DNA of 64,000 nt from CAZDAW01 sp964503685 (GTDB lineage: Bacteria; Chloroflexota; Anaerolineae; Anaerolineales; Anaerolineaceae). The notes beneath the pieces are model-generated. The model did no database searches. It was not told where the DNA came from and was given only the letters and a program-made list of their open reading frames with translations. Both the position numbers and the translations under genes were made by a program. The stretch is from the NCBI GenBank assembly GCA_964503685.1, contig CAZDAW010000002.1, positions 1-64,000 of the forward strand, given 5' to 3'. Each line of letters begins with the position of its first letter. Positions within the stretch are counted from its first letter, which is position 1. Below are positions 1 through 7,452 of the stretch, piece after piece.

Positions 1-38
1 TTCGTTGTTAAAGATTGTAATTTGAGTGCTTTTCGCAT
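1..38 (-). CDS. 5' end of a gene running off the left edge
   Basis: An ATG on the minus strand at 38 opens a frame reading M-R-K-A-L-K-L-Q-S-L-T-T to the window edge. A strong Shine-Dalgarno (AGGAGG, about 43-50) lies six or so bases before it. The GGAGG can pair with a CCTCC just upstream (55-59 on the + strand), so the ribosome site may sit in a small hairpin. It lies downstream of larC on the same strand and could be the next gene of that operon. Twelve codons are too few to name a product. Confidence 0.5.
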   Translation of the reverse strand, partial: MRKALKLQSLTT

Positions 39-95
39 GACTTCCTCCTCTTAGGAGGATTAGAGCCCAATTATTTCACGAGAAAACCAATCAGC

Positions 96-1304
96 TTATT
101 CAAAAAACACCTGACTCATTATAGAAACTTCTCGAATGATCTGAGCAACAGAAACACCAGCTTGATCAGCCAGATGAACACAGACGTCGAATTCTGGATT
201 TGCCTGAACAATAACGCCATCCAGAATTTTTAACTTGAATGGAACCGGTCCATAACGGGTTTCTATTGTGCGCATTTCTCGTTCTGCTTCATGCCGACTA
301 ATCGTTTTCACTCTGATCCCTAATGTGCTTGTCTCTCGCATGAGAAGATCGCAGATGGCTGATTCATCCTCTTTACGCGCAATGACAGATAGTTGGGTAG
401 CTGGACGGTTTTTTTTCATAAAAACTGGCGTAAAGTACACGTCTAGCGCGCCAATTTTAAACAACTTCGCCATCACATGACCCAAAATTTGCGGATTCAT
501 GTCGTCGATGTTCGTTTCAATTTCCAGATGAGTATTTTGATCACTCGTTTCATCTCCAATTATGATCCGAAGAATATTAGGCCATTCTAAATCCTGTCGC
601 CCTGCTCCCATTCCAATATGCCTGACTTTCATTTCTGGTTGACGAAAAGTTGCCAGAGATGCCAGAATAGCAGATCCCGTCGGCGTGATCAACTCGGTTG
701 TAGCTTTTGATGGTATAACCGGGGCTTGCGCCATTTGAATCAACTCCATCGTCGCAGGCGATGGCAGCGGAAGTAAACCATGCTGTGTTTTTACCTGTCC
801 ACTTCCCAGCGGAAGGGCGGAAGAAAAAACAGATTCAATATTGAAATAATCCAGAGCAATAGCAGCGCCAACAATATCCAGAATAGAATCAACTGCACCG
901 ACCTCATGAAAATGCACGTCCTCAATCGATGAGCCATGGACCTTGGCTTCGGCCTCAGCCAGTTTTTGAAATATCAGCAGGCTGGTTTTCTTGACTACAG
1001 CAGATAACTTACTGGATTCAATCAAATTGTGAATATCGCTAAGATGGCGATGACATTCATGACATTTATGATGATGATCTGAATCTTTATCATGTCCATA
1101 TTCATGAATATGCAGTTGCAGGAGGGTCGCCGCTAAGGCCCCCTTGTGTACCTTGTTAGCCGATACGCCTTGAAATTCAGGGAGATTAAGTAACTTCAAC
1201 TGCTCATCCAGAAATTCTACTGGAAGACCAGCATCCAACATCGCGCCAAGAAACATATCCCCGCTAATTCCAGAAAAACAATCACAATATAGAATAGTAG
1301 CCAT
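96..1304 (-). CDS. larC: LarC, nickel insertion protein of the nickel-pincer cofactor pathway
   Basis: LarC inserts nickel, using CTP, into pyridinium-3,5-bisthiocarboxylic acid mononucleotide, the last step of making the nickel-pincer nucleotide cofactor used by lactate racemase (LarA) and related enzymes; it acts in the cytosol. The 402-aa protein begins MATILYCDCFSGISGDM, the typical LarC N-terminus, and has a His/Cys-rich stretch at about residues 65-90 (HEYGHDKDSDHHHKCHECH) suited to nickel binding. The glycine-rich HEVGAVDSILDIVG segment is also family-typical. The frame is continuous; in Lactiplantibacillus larC is split and joined by frameshifting, which is not needed here. An AAGGG Shine-Dalgarno precedes the ATG. 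larB lies upstream on the same strand after 313 bases. LarA and LarE are not in the window. Confidence 0.93.
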   Translation of the reverse strand: MATILYCDCFSGISGDMFLGAMLDAGLPVEFLDEQLKLLNLPEFQGVSANKVHKGALAATLLQLHIHEYGHDKDSDHHHKCHECHRHLSDIHNLIESSKLSAVVKKTSLLIFQKLAEAEAKVHGSSIEDVHFHEVGAVDSILDIVGAAIALDYFNIESVFSSALPLGSGQVKTQHGLLPLPSPATMELIQMAQAPVIPSKATTELITPTGSAILASLATFRQPEMKVRHIGMGAGRQDLEWPNILRIIIGDETSDQNTHLEIETNIDDMNPQILGHVMAKLFKIGALDVYFTPVFMKKNRPATQLSVIARKEDESAICDLLMRETSTLGIRVKTISRHEAEREMRTIETRYGPVPFKLKILDGVIVQANPEFDVCVHLADQAGVSVAQIIREVSIMSQVFFE

Positions 1305-1617
1305 AGTGGTAACCCTTCATTCATTATTCTGCTAAGGTGGTATCTTTTCATACCAGGGCAATATAGAGAAATCTATTCTCCTTCAAATAACCAATCATAT
1401 CTTCACATATTCTTGGTAACTTTACAGATTGGTCTGGCTCGACTCCAGTACGCGCCAAGTCTAATGGGATTTACAATATTATGCCGTTTTTCATGCGGGT
1501 AGTTTTCTGCGTTAGCAATCTGGGGCAGCGCCTTTCTATAAATTTTTTGCTTCGTTTGGATGGAAGTTGTCAGGCGGAGAGAACTTGACTGGTTCCAGAT
1601 AAGCATTTGAGCGCTTA
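1305..1617. other. larB-larC intergenic stretch
   Basis: About 313 bases with no gene I can support. A 72-codon frame on the minus strand (1403-1621) starts at TTG, has no ribosome site and reads like low-quality sequence. A small perfect hairpin (TGGTAT, six-base loop, ATACCA, 1338-1355) sits upstream of larC. It has no U-tract, so it is not a clear terminator. Confidence 0.4.
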
Positions 1618-2394
1618 TCAAACGTTATTTTCTATCTCTTTGTACGCCAGTTGGTTGATTCTTGCCGCAAGACAGCCCGCTCCAAAACCGTTATCGATGT
1701 TGACTACTGCCACACCATTGGCGCAACTGTTTAACATGCCCAATAAGGCTGCTAAACCCTGAAAACTGGCGCCATAGCCTACACTGGTAGGGAGCGCTAT
1801 AATTGGAGCAGAGACCAACCCTCCTACAACGCCAGGAAGAGCGCCTTCCATCCCGGCAGCGACAATAATCACTCTTGCCTTTTGTAACTGAGCAAGATGA
1901 TCAAGCAAGCGATGCAAACCAGCAACACCAACATCGTAGACGCGCTCAACCTGGTTCCCCATCAATTCGGCTGTTATGGCAGCTTCTTCTGCAAAGGGTA
2001 TGTCAGATGTTCCTGCCGACAGAACAAGGATACCGGGCCGTTTCACTCTTTCTGGATCCTGATCGATATATAATACCCGCGCTGATGGGTGGTAGCTTAC
2101 CCCGGGAAGCCGATCTCGAATCTTTAAGTACATTTCCGCGTCCACCCGGGTTGCCAGAACCTGCTTGTTGCGGTTTTGCAGGCGCATAAATATTTCAACA
2201 ACCTGGTCCGGCGTTTTTCCCTGGGCAAAAATCACTTCAGGAAAACCGGTTCGCAACGCACGATGATGATCTAAGTTAGCAAACCCACTCAATGACTCAT
2301 AGGGAAGCAATTTGAGTTGATCAATGACTTGATCAACTGTGCAATCTCCTCGCGTTAAATTCTCCAGAAGCGCCCACAATTCTTTTTGATCCAT
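1618..2394 (-). CDS. larB: LarB, carboxylase/hydrolase of nickel-pincer cofactor synthesis
   Basis: LarB carboxylates the pyridinium ring of nicotinic acid adenine dinucleotide at C5 and hydrolyses the phosphoanhydride, giving the dicarboxylic mononucleotide that LarE then sulfurises. The 258-aa protein has the PurE-like AIR-carboxylase fold: a helical N-terminal region (about 1-110) with HHRALRTGFPEVIFAQGKTP, then the PurE-like core with VLSAGTSDIPFAEEAA, VIIVAAGMEGALPGVVGGL and ALPTSVGYGASFQG, and the usual NIDNGFGAG near the C-terminus. Length is as in the family. It is the upstream gene of larC on the same strand. LarE would be needed for cofactor synthesis and must lie elsewhere. Confidence 0.93.
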   Translation of the reverse strand: MDQKELWALLENLTRGDCTVDQVIDQLKLLPYESLSGFANLDHHRALRTGFPEVIFAQGKTPDQVVEIFMRLQNRNKQVLATRVDAEMYLKIRDRLPGVSYHPSARVLYIDQDPERVKRPGILVLSAGTSDIPFAEEAAITAELMGNQVERVYDVGVAGLHRLLDHLAQLQKARVIIVAAGMEGALPGVVGGLVSAPIIALPTSVGYGASFQGLAALLGMLNSCANGVAVVNIDNGFGAGCLAARINQLAYKEIENNV

Positions 2395-2656
2395 TAAAAT
2401 AACCTCATAGTTATATTTTCAACTGGTATAACCTTCAGACTTATTGTCTTTGATGTCTGATGCTTATCTTTTTATATCCTGGTTTCATTGGGTATTTTAA
2501 CCTGCCTCACCTCGATTGAAAATCCAAACTTATGCACCTTTTATTTACAGTCCAGATTAGGACACAAAAGAAACTGAATTATTGAACAATCTGATGCTTT
2601 ACTCCCTCTGTACGCACGGAGTGAGGCGATATAATCGGTAGTCTTATTTCGTGCAA

Positions 2657-3442
2657 TTAGTTTGGTTTTCTGCCAACATACAATCCGTAACCGAAATACT
2701 CATCCAGGTTTTTAGGTGTAATACCATCTTTTTGGACTTCTTTTACAAATTTTCGATATGCTGGTGTTTTCAAGTAAAGAGATAACATTCTCCACAAGAC
2801 ACCCAACAATCCCCAAAATCCATACCGTTTCAATATGCCTTTGGATTCAGTCTTTATATCAATCTCAAAGATTTTAGTGACTACATCTTTTAGTCCGGCA
2901 GTCTCCAATAATCCGGCCCACTCATCCGATGTCAGCGGTTTCACATTGGCGCCTAAATCTTGTGAAACCCAGGCGACCATTTCTGGCGGCGGTGGGTATT
3001 TGAGCCAGGTTGATTCATTAAGACCAATGTAACCTCCGGGTTTAGTCACTCGCATATATTCATTCACCGCTTTTTGTTTATCATCTGGAAAAACAGTTAC
3101 AGATTCAGTAATCACCGCGTCGAAAAGGTCACTTTCGAATGGAAGGTTTTGGGCATCTGCAACTCCGAATTTGACTCGATCCATTACCCCCTCTCTACCT
3201 GCTCTTTCCCAGGATCTAACGACCATCCTTTCCAGAATATCTACCCCGATGACTCTGCAACCATGTTTTTTGGCGAGGTAGCAGGGTGTTACGCCGGCGC
3301 CGCAGCCAACATCCAAAATATATTTACTCTGGTCTATGTGGCATAGCCTTTTAATGAGAGCTTCTGTTGCTTCTAAACCGCCAATGTGCTTAGTAAGACC
3401 TACTTCAGCAGCAAAATCAAAGAATGTTTGTTGAGTTTTCAT
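2657..3442 (-). CDS. Class I SAM-dependent methyltransferase
   Basis: A 261-aa soluble methyltransferase of the UbiE/Methyltransf_11 type. The SAM-binding motif I is VLDVGCGAGVT-like (LDVGCGAGVTPCYLAKKHG near residue 40), followed by the acidic motif II (GVDILERMV) and motif III around FDAVITESVTVFPD. The substrate cannot be told from sequence. The start was placed at the ATG at 3442 because AAGAGG lies five to six bases upstream; a GTG two codons earlier overlaps that site. It stands alone between the lar genes and the next operon, all on the minus strand. Function beyond methyl transfer is unknown. Confidence 0.85.
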   Translation of the reverse strand: MKTQQTFFDFAAEVGLTKHIGGLEATEALIKRLCHIDQSKYILDVGCGAGVTPCYLAKKHGCRVIGVDILERMVVRSWERAGREGVMDRVKFGVADAQNLPFESDLFDAVITESVTVFPDDKQKAVNEYMRVTKPGGYIGLNESTWLKYPPPPEMVAWVSQDLGANVKPLTSDEWAGLLETAGLKDVVTKIFEIDIKTESKGILKRYGFWGLLGVLWRMLSLYLKTPAYRKFVKEVQKDGITPKNLDEYFGYGLYVGRKPN

Positions 3443-3704
3443 AACCACCTCTTTTCTTTGAAAGATCAGGGCAAAATAAACATCGCCATCCTGATAGTGC
3501 GTTATTTGAAAGTCGAATCGCTCGAAGAACGCAATAACTTCAGGCCAGATTTCAGTAGTTTCAAAGATGAGTCATTTATATCCTTGAGCTATTGCATGTT
3601 TACACAATTAATTCGGCCAAAATCAGATTCTTAACTTTGGTTTGGTTCTCAGGCTGAAAAGGTAAGATGGTAATATCCTGTGAAGGATTCATTTTGCTAA
3701 CTTT

Positions 3705-4658
3705 TTACCCTGTCTTTTTGAGTACCCGAAGAGCGTCAAGAGTAACCCATTTACTGGGTTGATTGCGCTTCTCGATCGGCCATGTACGAGAGACAGAACC
3801 ACACGGCCATCGTCCTTGACTATCTTGACGATTCAACATTAAGGTGAGTAAAGGTACAAACCGCTCATCGTGAGCGTAACCATGTGCAGCCAGCGCCTTG
3901 AGCGCGCTGAGTAAATCCCAGGCACGCGGTACGCCGAAGGTAAACCAGCGTTTTTGCTCACCTTCAAAATCATATTTTGCATCAAGCAGGACATCAGCCA
4001 GGTACTTCACAGCGCGTTTTGATTGCGGGGATTGCATCGCTACTGGAAGACAGGCCAGGCCATTGAGTGATGCAATCGCACCCCACAAACAGTTTTGATG
4101 TTGATAACGTCCACAATCAAGTGCGTCCTCAGTTGACACGTCATTGATAAGAAACGTGAAAGCTGATCGCACGCGTGGATCATCCTCAAAACCAAAATAA
4201 ATCAGATCAGGCAAGTGTTCGCCTGTAGTACACGGGAAGATTCCACTCTTTTGTGTCCGGGTCAGAGAAAAGCCACCACATTCATGCTGGCAATATTTTA
4301 AACAGGAATCGCAACCAGCTGCAGTACGTTTATCGGGTATAACGCCGAACATGTGCAATAAAGCCAGGATGGTTATGCTTCCCTGTGCAGTATAGGGTTT
4401 GGTTTCATCGTCCCCCCAGTAGCCTTCGGGGCGCTGAAGGGCAAACAACTCCTTCACCAATGGTTGTTGAGATATAGCCGCCCTGGTTTCTTGTACTTTG
4501 GGATCATTTTCAGGTCGATCGAGAATATCAATTAGTGTCCAGTAGCGTACAGATGGATTTTCGGGATCGAGCAACCAGGGTAGTGGATCGCCTTTTAAAT
4601 TATTTTTGCCAATCTTGCATAATGTATCCTCAACAATATTGTGACCTAAAGCTGTCAT
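3705..4658 (-). CDS. Terpenoid-cyclase/prenyltransferase alpha-toroid-like protein
   Basis: A 317-aa soluble protein with repeated helical motifs and W/G-rich turns (LPWLLDPENPSVRYWTLIDI, RPEGYWGDDETKPY, RQDSQGRWPCG) that resemble the alpha-alpha toroid of squalene cyclases and prenyltransferases. Homologues with the opening PWLL-x-VRYWTL are common in Chloroflexota and actinobacteria and are often mislabelled as nitrogen fixation protein. It holds a cluster of cysteines (CDSCLKYCQHECGGF, near residue 115) that could bind metal. I see no DxDD cyclase motif, so catalysis is unproven. The start ATG overlaps the stop of the upstream channel gene (ATGA), so the two are translationally coupled. 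Confidence 0.6.
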   Translation of the reverse strand: MTALGHNIVEDTLCKIGKNNLKGDPLPWLLDPENPSVRYWTLIDILDRPENDPKVQETRAAISQQPLVKELFALQRPEGYWGDDETKPYTAQGSITILALLHMFGVIPDKRTAAGCDSCLKYCQHECGGFSLTRTQKSGIFPCTTGEHLPDLIYFGFEDDPRVRSAFTFLINDVSTEDALDCGRYQHQNCLWGAIASLNGLACLPVAMQSPQSKRAVKYLADVLLDAKYDFEGEQKRWFTFGVPRAWDLLSALKALAAHGYAHDERFVPLLTLMLNRQDSQGRWPCGSVSRTWPIEKRNQPSKWVTLDALRVLKKTG

Positions 4659-5347
4659 ACTTTTTTTCGCTCACGGCTGTTAATTGTTAACCCGATCAAG
4701 CGCGAAACAACTACGGTTATATAACCAACGCCTGAAAATTGCTCAAGCATCGCCAGTACGCGCGCCAATGATGAAATCGGCAAGATATCACCCAGCCCAG
4801 TCGCCGATAGATTTGTAAAGCTGAGGAAGAGTAATTCAGTAAATGTTAACGGTTGTCCAGGATGACTGCCATTGATGAAGCTCTCTGGAACCCATATCTG
4901 ACAGACCAGATAGGAATGGGCAAATCCCCACGCCAGCAGAGTGAAAGTGGCGCCAGCAGCAAATAGTTCATCCGTTGTTACTCTTGTATCTCCCATCATA
5001 TAAATAATCAGACTGCCGGCAGCGTAAAAATATAATACCGCCTCAAGCAGCGCTGACCAGGCCAGTAAATTTTGATTCACAAATATTGCTGCAAGCAGAG
5101 ATAAAGTAAATGCCGGGATGGCGAGTAGCCATGCAATCCAATTGATCGCAGAACTACGGCTGACGACCCAGACGACCAGCACGAGCGCCAATCCGCCCAG
5201 CGCACTGAGCAACGCTCTTTCACTCTGATGACCGTCAAATATAGCATACATGATCAGAAGAAAAAATTGTGCTGCAAGCAGGAATGCAGATGGGTGGGAG
5301 TGCAGGAAAAAAAGTTTTATCCGGATTCGAACGCTTTGATCTTTCAT
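4655..5347 (-). CDS. Two-pore-helix potassium channel family membrane protein
   Basis: A 230-aa integral membrane protein with about six hydrophobic segments (roughly residues 20-38, 45-62, 68-90, 97-118, 128-150 and 195-220). The last loop carries LSFTNLSATGLGDILPIS; TGLGD (183-187) matches the K+ selectivity filter position (TVGYGD in classical channels), preceded by a pore helix and followed by the last membrane helix. No RCK/TrkA domain is attached. The stop overlaps the start of the next gene, and its own start lies directly after the stop of the surface protein gene, so all three form one operon. Ion specificity is inferred only from the filter. Confidence 0.72.
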   Translation of the reverse strand: MKDQSVRIRIKLFFLHSHPSAFLLAAQFFLLIMYAIFDGHQSERALLSALGGLALVLVVWVVSRSSAINWIAWLLAIPAFTLSLLAAIFVNQNLLAWSALLEAVLYFYAAGSLIIYMMGDTRVTTDELFAAGATFTLLAWGFAHSYLVCQIWVPESFINGSHPGQPLTFTELLFLSFTNLSATGLGDILPISSLARVLAMLEQFSGVGYITVVVSRLIGLTINSRERKKV

Positions 5348-5348
5348 C

Positions 5349-7052
5349 TCAGAACTCTTTAGGATGTCTTTTCAACCACAATCCCCAACCTACCAGCATC
5401 AGTGGAAGCGCGAATGCTCCACCACACAGCGGATTCCCACTCTTTTTAGCAGAAGGACTCTCTTCTTCGCTCTGTACTTCTTGTTGCGACTCCGATGGTT
5501 CGACCTGTTGATCGGTCGTCGGTTCTATTCCAGGCTGTGATGCTGGCAAACTCTTTAGCAGACGCATATCATCTACCCATAGCGTCCCACTGCTGGAGTG
5601 ACTTCCGTCAGTTGGAAAGCCGAAAGCGATACCTGCTACCTGGTCGGATTTGGCGAAGGTATCACCGGCACTCTCCTCCCATTCGGCGCGATGAAAATTT
5701 TCCCAGGGAATTGTGATCAAGATCCAATTATTCGACTTATCGGGCGTTTCGAGGGCGTAGTAATAGGTTTCACGTTCTTCTGACTGTCCAGCGTAAATAT
5801 CCGCATGAATGACCATGCCAGGAACAGCAGACTGCACTGCGAAACTCAACCCACTGCTGGCGCTCCAGTTTTGCGGATTATCGAAGAAACGCGCGCAGGT
5901 TGCCCAGCCGTCCTTCGCCACATTGAACTCCAATTGCATTGATTGCTTTCCTTCATATGCCCGCTCACCCACCGCTGTGCAGGTCAGGTGAGTAGTACCA
6001 CCTTCATCAAAGAAAGCTTCCCAACCAGTCGCGCCATTTTCAAAATTCTCAATAAACTCACTGCTCATCGTTGGCGGCATCACCGGTGTAGTCCCGCTCC
6101 CAACTTTTTCATCAGAGCTGACAGTCGGTTCAAATGACTCAACCGCGGGCGGCAGGTCGGGTGCAGTGGCTTTCCAACGATTGTAGAACGCGTTCAGCAT
6201 GGGTATAAACTCTTCAGTTGCCTTTTCATTGCCTGCTCGCGAGGGATGGTCATCGCCGGAGGGATAGTACAACAGATTGTGTCCTGCGATATAAGAGTGT
6301 TCAACCCGTCCATTCATAATATGATGGTGATGATCGGGACCAGTTAATACATTGTAGAAATCAAAAACGGCTACATTATTGAGGGTGTAATTATTCTCGT
6401 CCAGCCAATCGTTAACCAGCCACAGATTGAAGGCGCGTGCGTTGTTGCTGTTAGCGCTGCTGATAAGCGGTGGAGCGGTAATTACTACAAACAATTTGTC
6501 AGGCCGGGTAGCGAAGTATTGTAAGATTTCGTTATACACATATTTCGCATTGCTCACACTCAGCCAACCTTCAGGAGCGGGCGGATCATCTGGATTGCCT
6601 TCCAGTTCTGAATTGGGGAAACACGACTTAAACAGGATGATCTGGTTCTCACCGCCAGGGTCATCTGGCAAACGTTGCCAGGCGCCAAAATCGCCAAAGT
6701 TCTGCCCATCTTCTTTGTATAGCGCTTCCATATAAACAGGGCTGCGCTCGCTGCGAAACCAGTCCAACCAGTTAGGGATGTCAGTCGCGTCACCGATTGA
6801 ATCGGGTCCCCAACCATAATTGGTGGCGCTGACGTAATAATTGTTGTTCATCAGCGCACGGGCCAGACCGCCGCCCAGTTCATTGCTGGATGGATCCGCT
6901 AGCCAATTACCGCCGGTGGAATGGTGAATAAAGATCAATTTGACCGGCGCTGAAGGCGGAGTAGGGTCAGGCTGTTGAATCAACGGTTCTGCAGAACGCA
7001 TGCTGATAGTCAGCAGGGCAAGCAGTGTGATAAGGGGTAATATCCGTTTCAT
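5349..7052 (-). CDS. Secreted surface protein with C-terminal membrane anchor
   Basis: 567 aa, starting at the ATG at 7052: GGGAGGAGG lies eight bases upstream and the protein then opens with a signal peptide (MKRILPLITLLALLTISM). A first domain (about 40-300) begins LIFIHHSTGGNWL and has conserved-looking HHHHIM and DHPS elements, suggestive of an SGNH-like hydrolase, but no GDS motif was seen, so activity is unknown. After a Pro/Glu-rich linker, residues about 330-500 form a jelly-roll-like segment (ENFENGATGWEAFFD) resembling carbohydrate-binding modules. The C-terminus is an acidic Ser/Glu linker, then CGGAFALPLMLVGWG and a basic tail, i.e. a tripartite sorting-type anchor. It is the first gene of an operon with the channel and toroid genes. 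Confidence 0.6.
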   Translation of the reverse strand: MKRILPLITLLALLTISMRSAEPLIQQPDPTPPSAPVKLIFIHHSTGGNWLADPSSNELGGGLARALMNNNYYVSATNYGWGPDSIGDATDIPNWLDWFRSERSPVYMEALYKEDGQNFGDFGAWQRLPDDPGGENQIILFKSCFPNSELEGNPDDPPAPEGWLSVSNAKYVYNEILQYFATRPDKLFVVITAPPLISSANSNNARAFNLWLVNDWLDENNYTLNNVAVFDFYNVLTGPDHHHHIMNGRVEHSYIAGHNLLYYPSGDDHPSRAGNEKATEEFIPMLNAFYNRWKATAPDLPPAVESFEPTVSSDEKVGSGTTPVMPPTMSSEFIENFENGATGWEAFFDEGGTTHLTCTAVGERAYEGKQSMQLEFNVAKDGWATCARFFDNPQNWSASSGLSFAVQSAVPGMVIHADIYAGQSEERETYYYALETPDKSNNWILITIPWENFHRAEWEESAGDTFAKSDQVAGIAFGFPTDGSHSSSGTLWVDDMRLLKSLPASQPGIEPTTDQQVEPSESQQEVQSEEESPSAKKSGNPLCGGAFALPLMLVGWGLWLKRHPKEF

Positions 7053-7226
7053 TAGAAAAACCTCCTCCCGTACACGATTGCGAATACTGGTAAAAAGGTT
7101 TCCCCCCTCAAGGTATGAAGTGATTCGTGTCAATAGTATCAATAAAGAACCTGATATAAGAAGATTATAGCGTGATATTGTATTCAGAGAACAAAATTTG
7201 GTTCTGAAACATTTTACAAAACCGCT

Positions 7227-7255
7227 TGACTTTCATCTTTGATTGATGTAAACTA
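7227..7255 (+). promoter_or_regulatory. Sigma-70 type promoter of the aro operon
   Basis: TTGACT (7227-7232), a 17-base spacer and TAAACT (7250-7255). This is the best vegetative promoter match in the window. The start of transcription would fall near 7262, only about four bases before the ATG of the leader peptide. Confidence 0.75.
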
Positions 7256-7265
7256 ACGTTCAACT

Positions 7266-7325
7266 ATGAATCGTTACTTCTATTTCCGCTATTATTATTA
7301 CGGTGTCGCTGGCAGACAACCGTAG
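7266..7325 (+). CDS. Tyr/Phe-rich leader peptide (attenuator) of the aro operon
   Basis: A 19-codon frame reading M-N-R-Y-F-Y-F-R-Y-Y-Y-Y-G-V-A-G-R-Q-P-stop. Eight of residues 4-12 are Tyr or Phe, including four Tyr in a row, exactly the products controlled by the downstream genes. It lies between a good promoter and an intrinsic terminator that precedes the DAHP synthase gene. This is the layout of ribosome-mediated attenuation as in pheA and trp leaders: starvation for charged tRNA-Tyr or tRNA-Phe stalls the ribosome and prevents the terminator. There is no room for a Shine-Dalgarno if the predicted start of transcription is right, so translation would be leaderless. Confidence 0.85.
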   Translation: MNRYFYFRYYYYGVAGRQP

Positions 7326-7358
7326 GCGAAGCTATAGCGGGAGTAAACCTTATCACCC

Positions 7359-7390
7359 AAAATGCGATGCCAACGGCATCGCATTTTTTT
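7359..7390 (+). terminator. Attenuator (intrinsic terminator) before aroF
   Basis: A near-perfect stem AAATGCGATGCC / GGCATCGCATTT closed by an AAC loop and followed by a run of T (7383-7390). A competing helix can form between 7305-7314 (GTCGCTGGCA, at the end of the leader coding region) and 7368-7377 (TGCCAACGGC): nine of ten positions pair, one as G-U. That would break the terminator, giving the antiterminator expected when the ribosome is stalled at the Tyr/Phe codons. Confidence 0.88.
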
Positions 7391-7452
7391 ATCTACCTGC
7401 CGCCAGGTGTGAGAGATTAAAAGATCTATCGTAAGTAAAACAGGAGGTTTCT

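Noticed and set aside
1403..1621. 72-codon frame between larB and larC
   Set aside because: Starts at TTG, no Shine-Dalgarno, composition unlike a protein, no recognisable domain.
2395..2656. Riboswitch or regulatory RNA upstream of larB
   Set aside because: AT-rich with only a weak ACTCC/GGAGT inverted repeat; no NiCo or other riboswitch pattern recognised.
3386..3634. 82-codon + strand frame overlapping the methyltransferase start
   Set aside because: Mostly antisense to a clear gene, no ribosome site, no motif.
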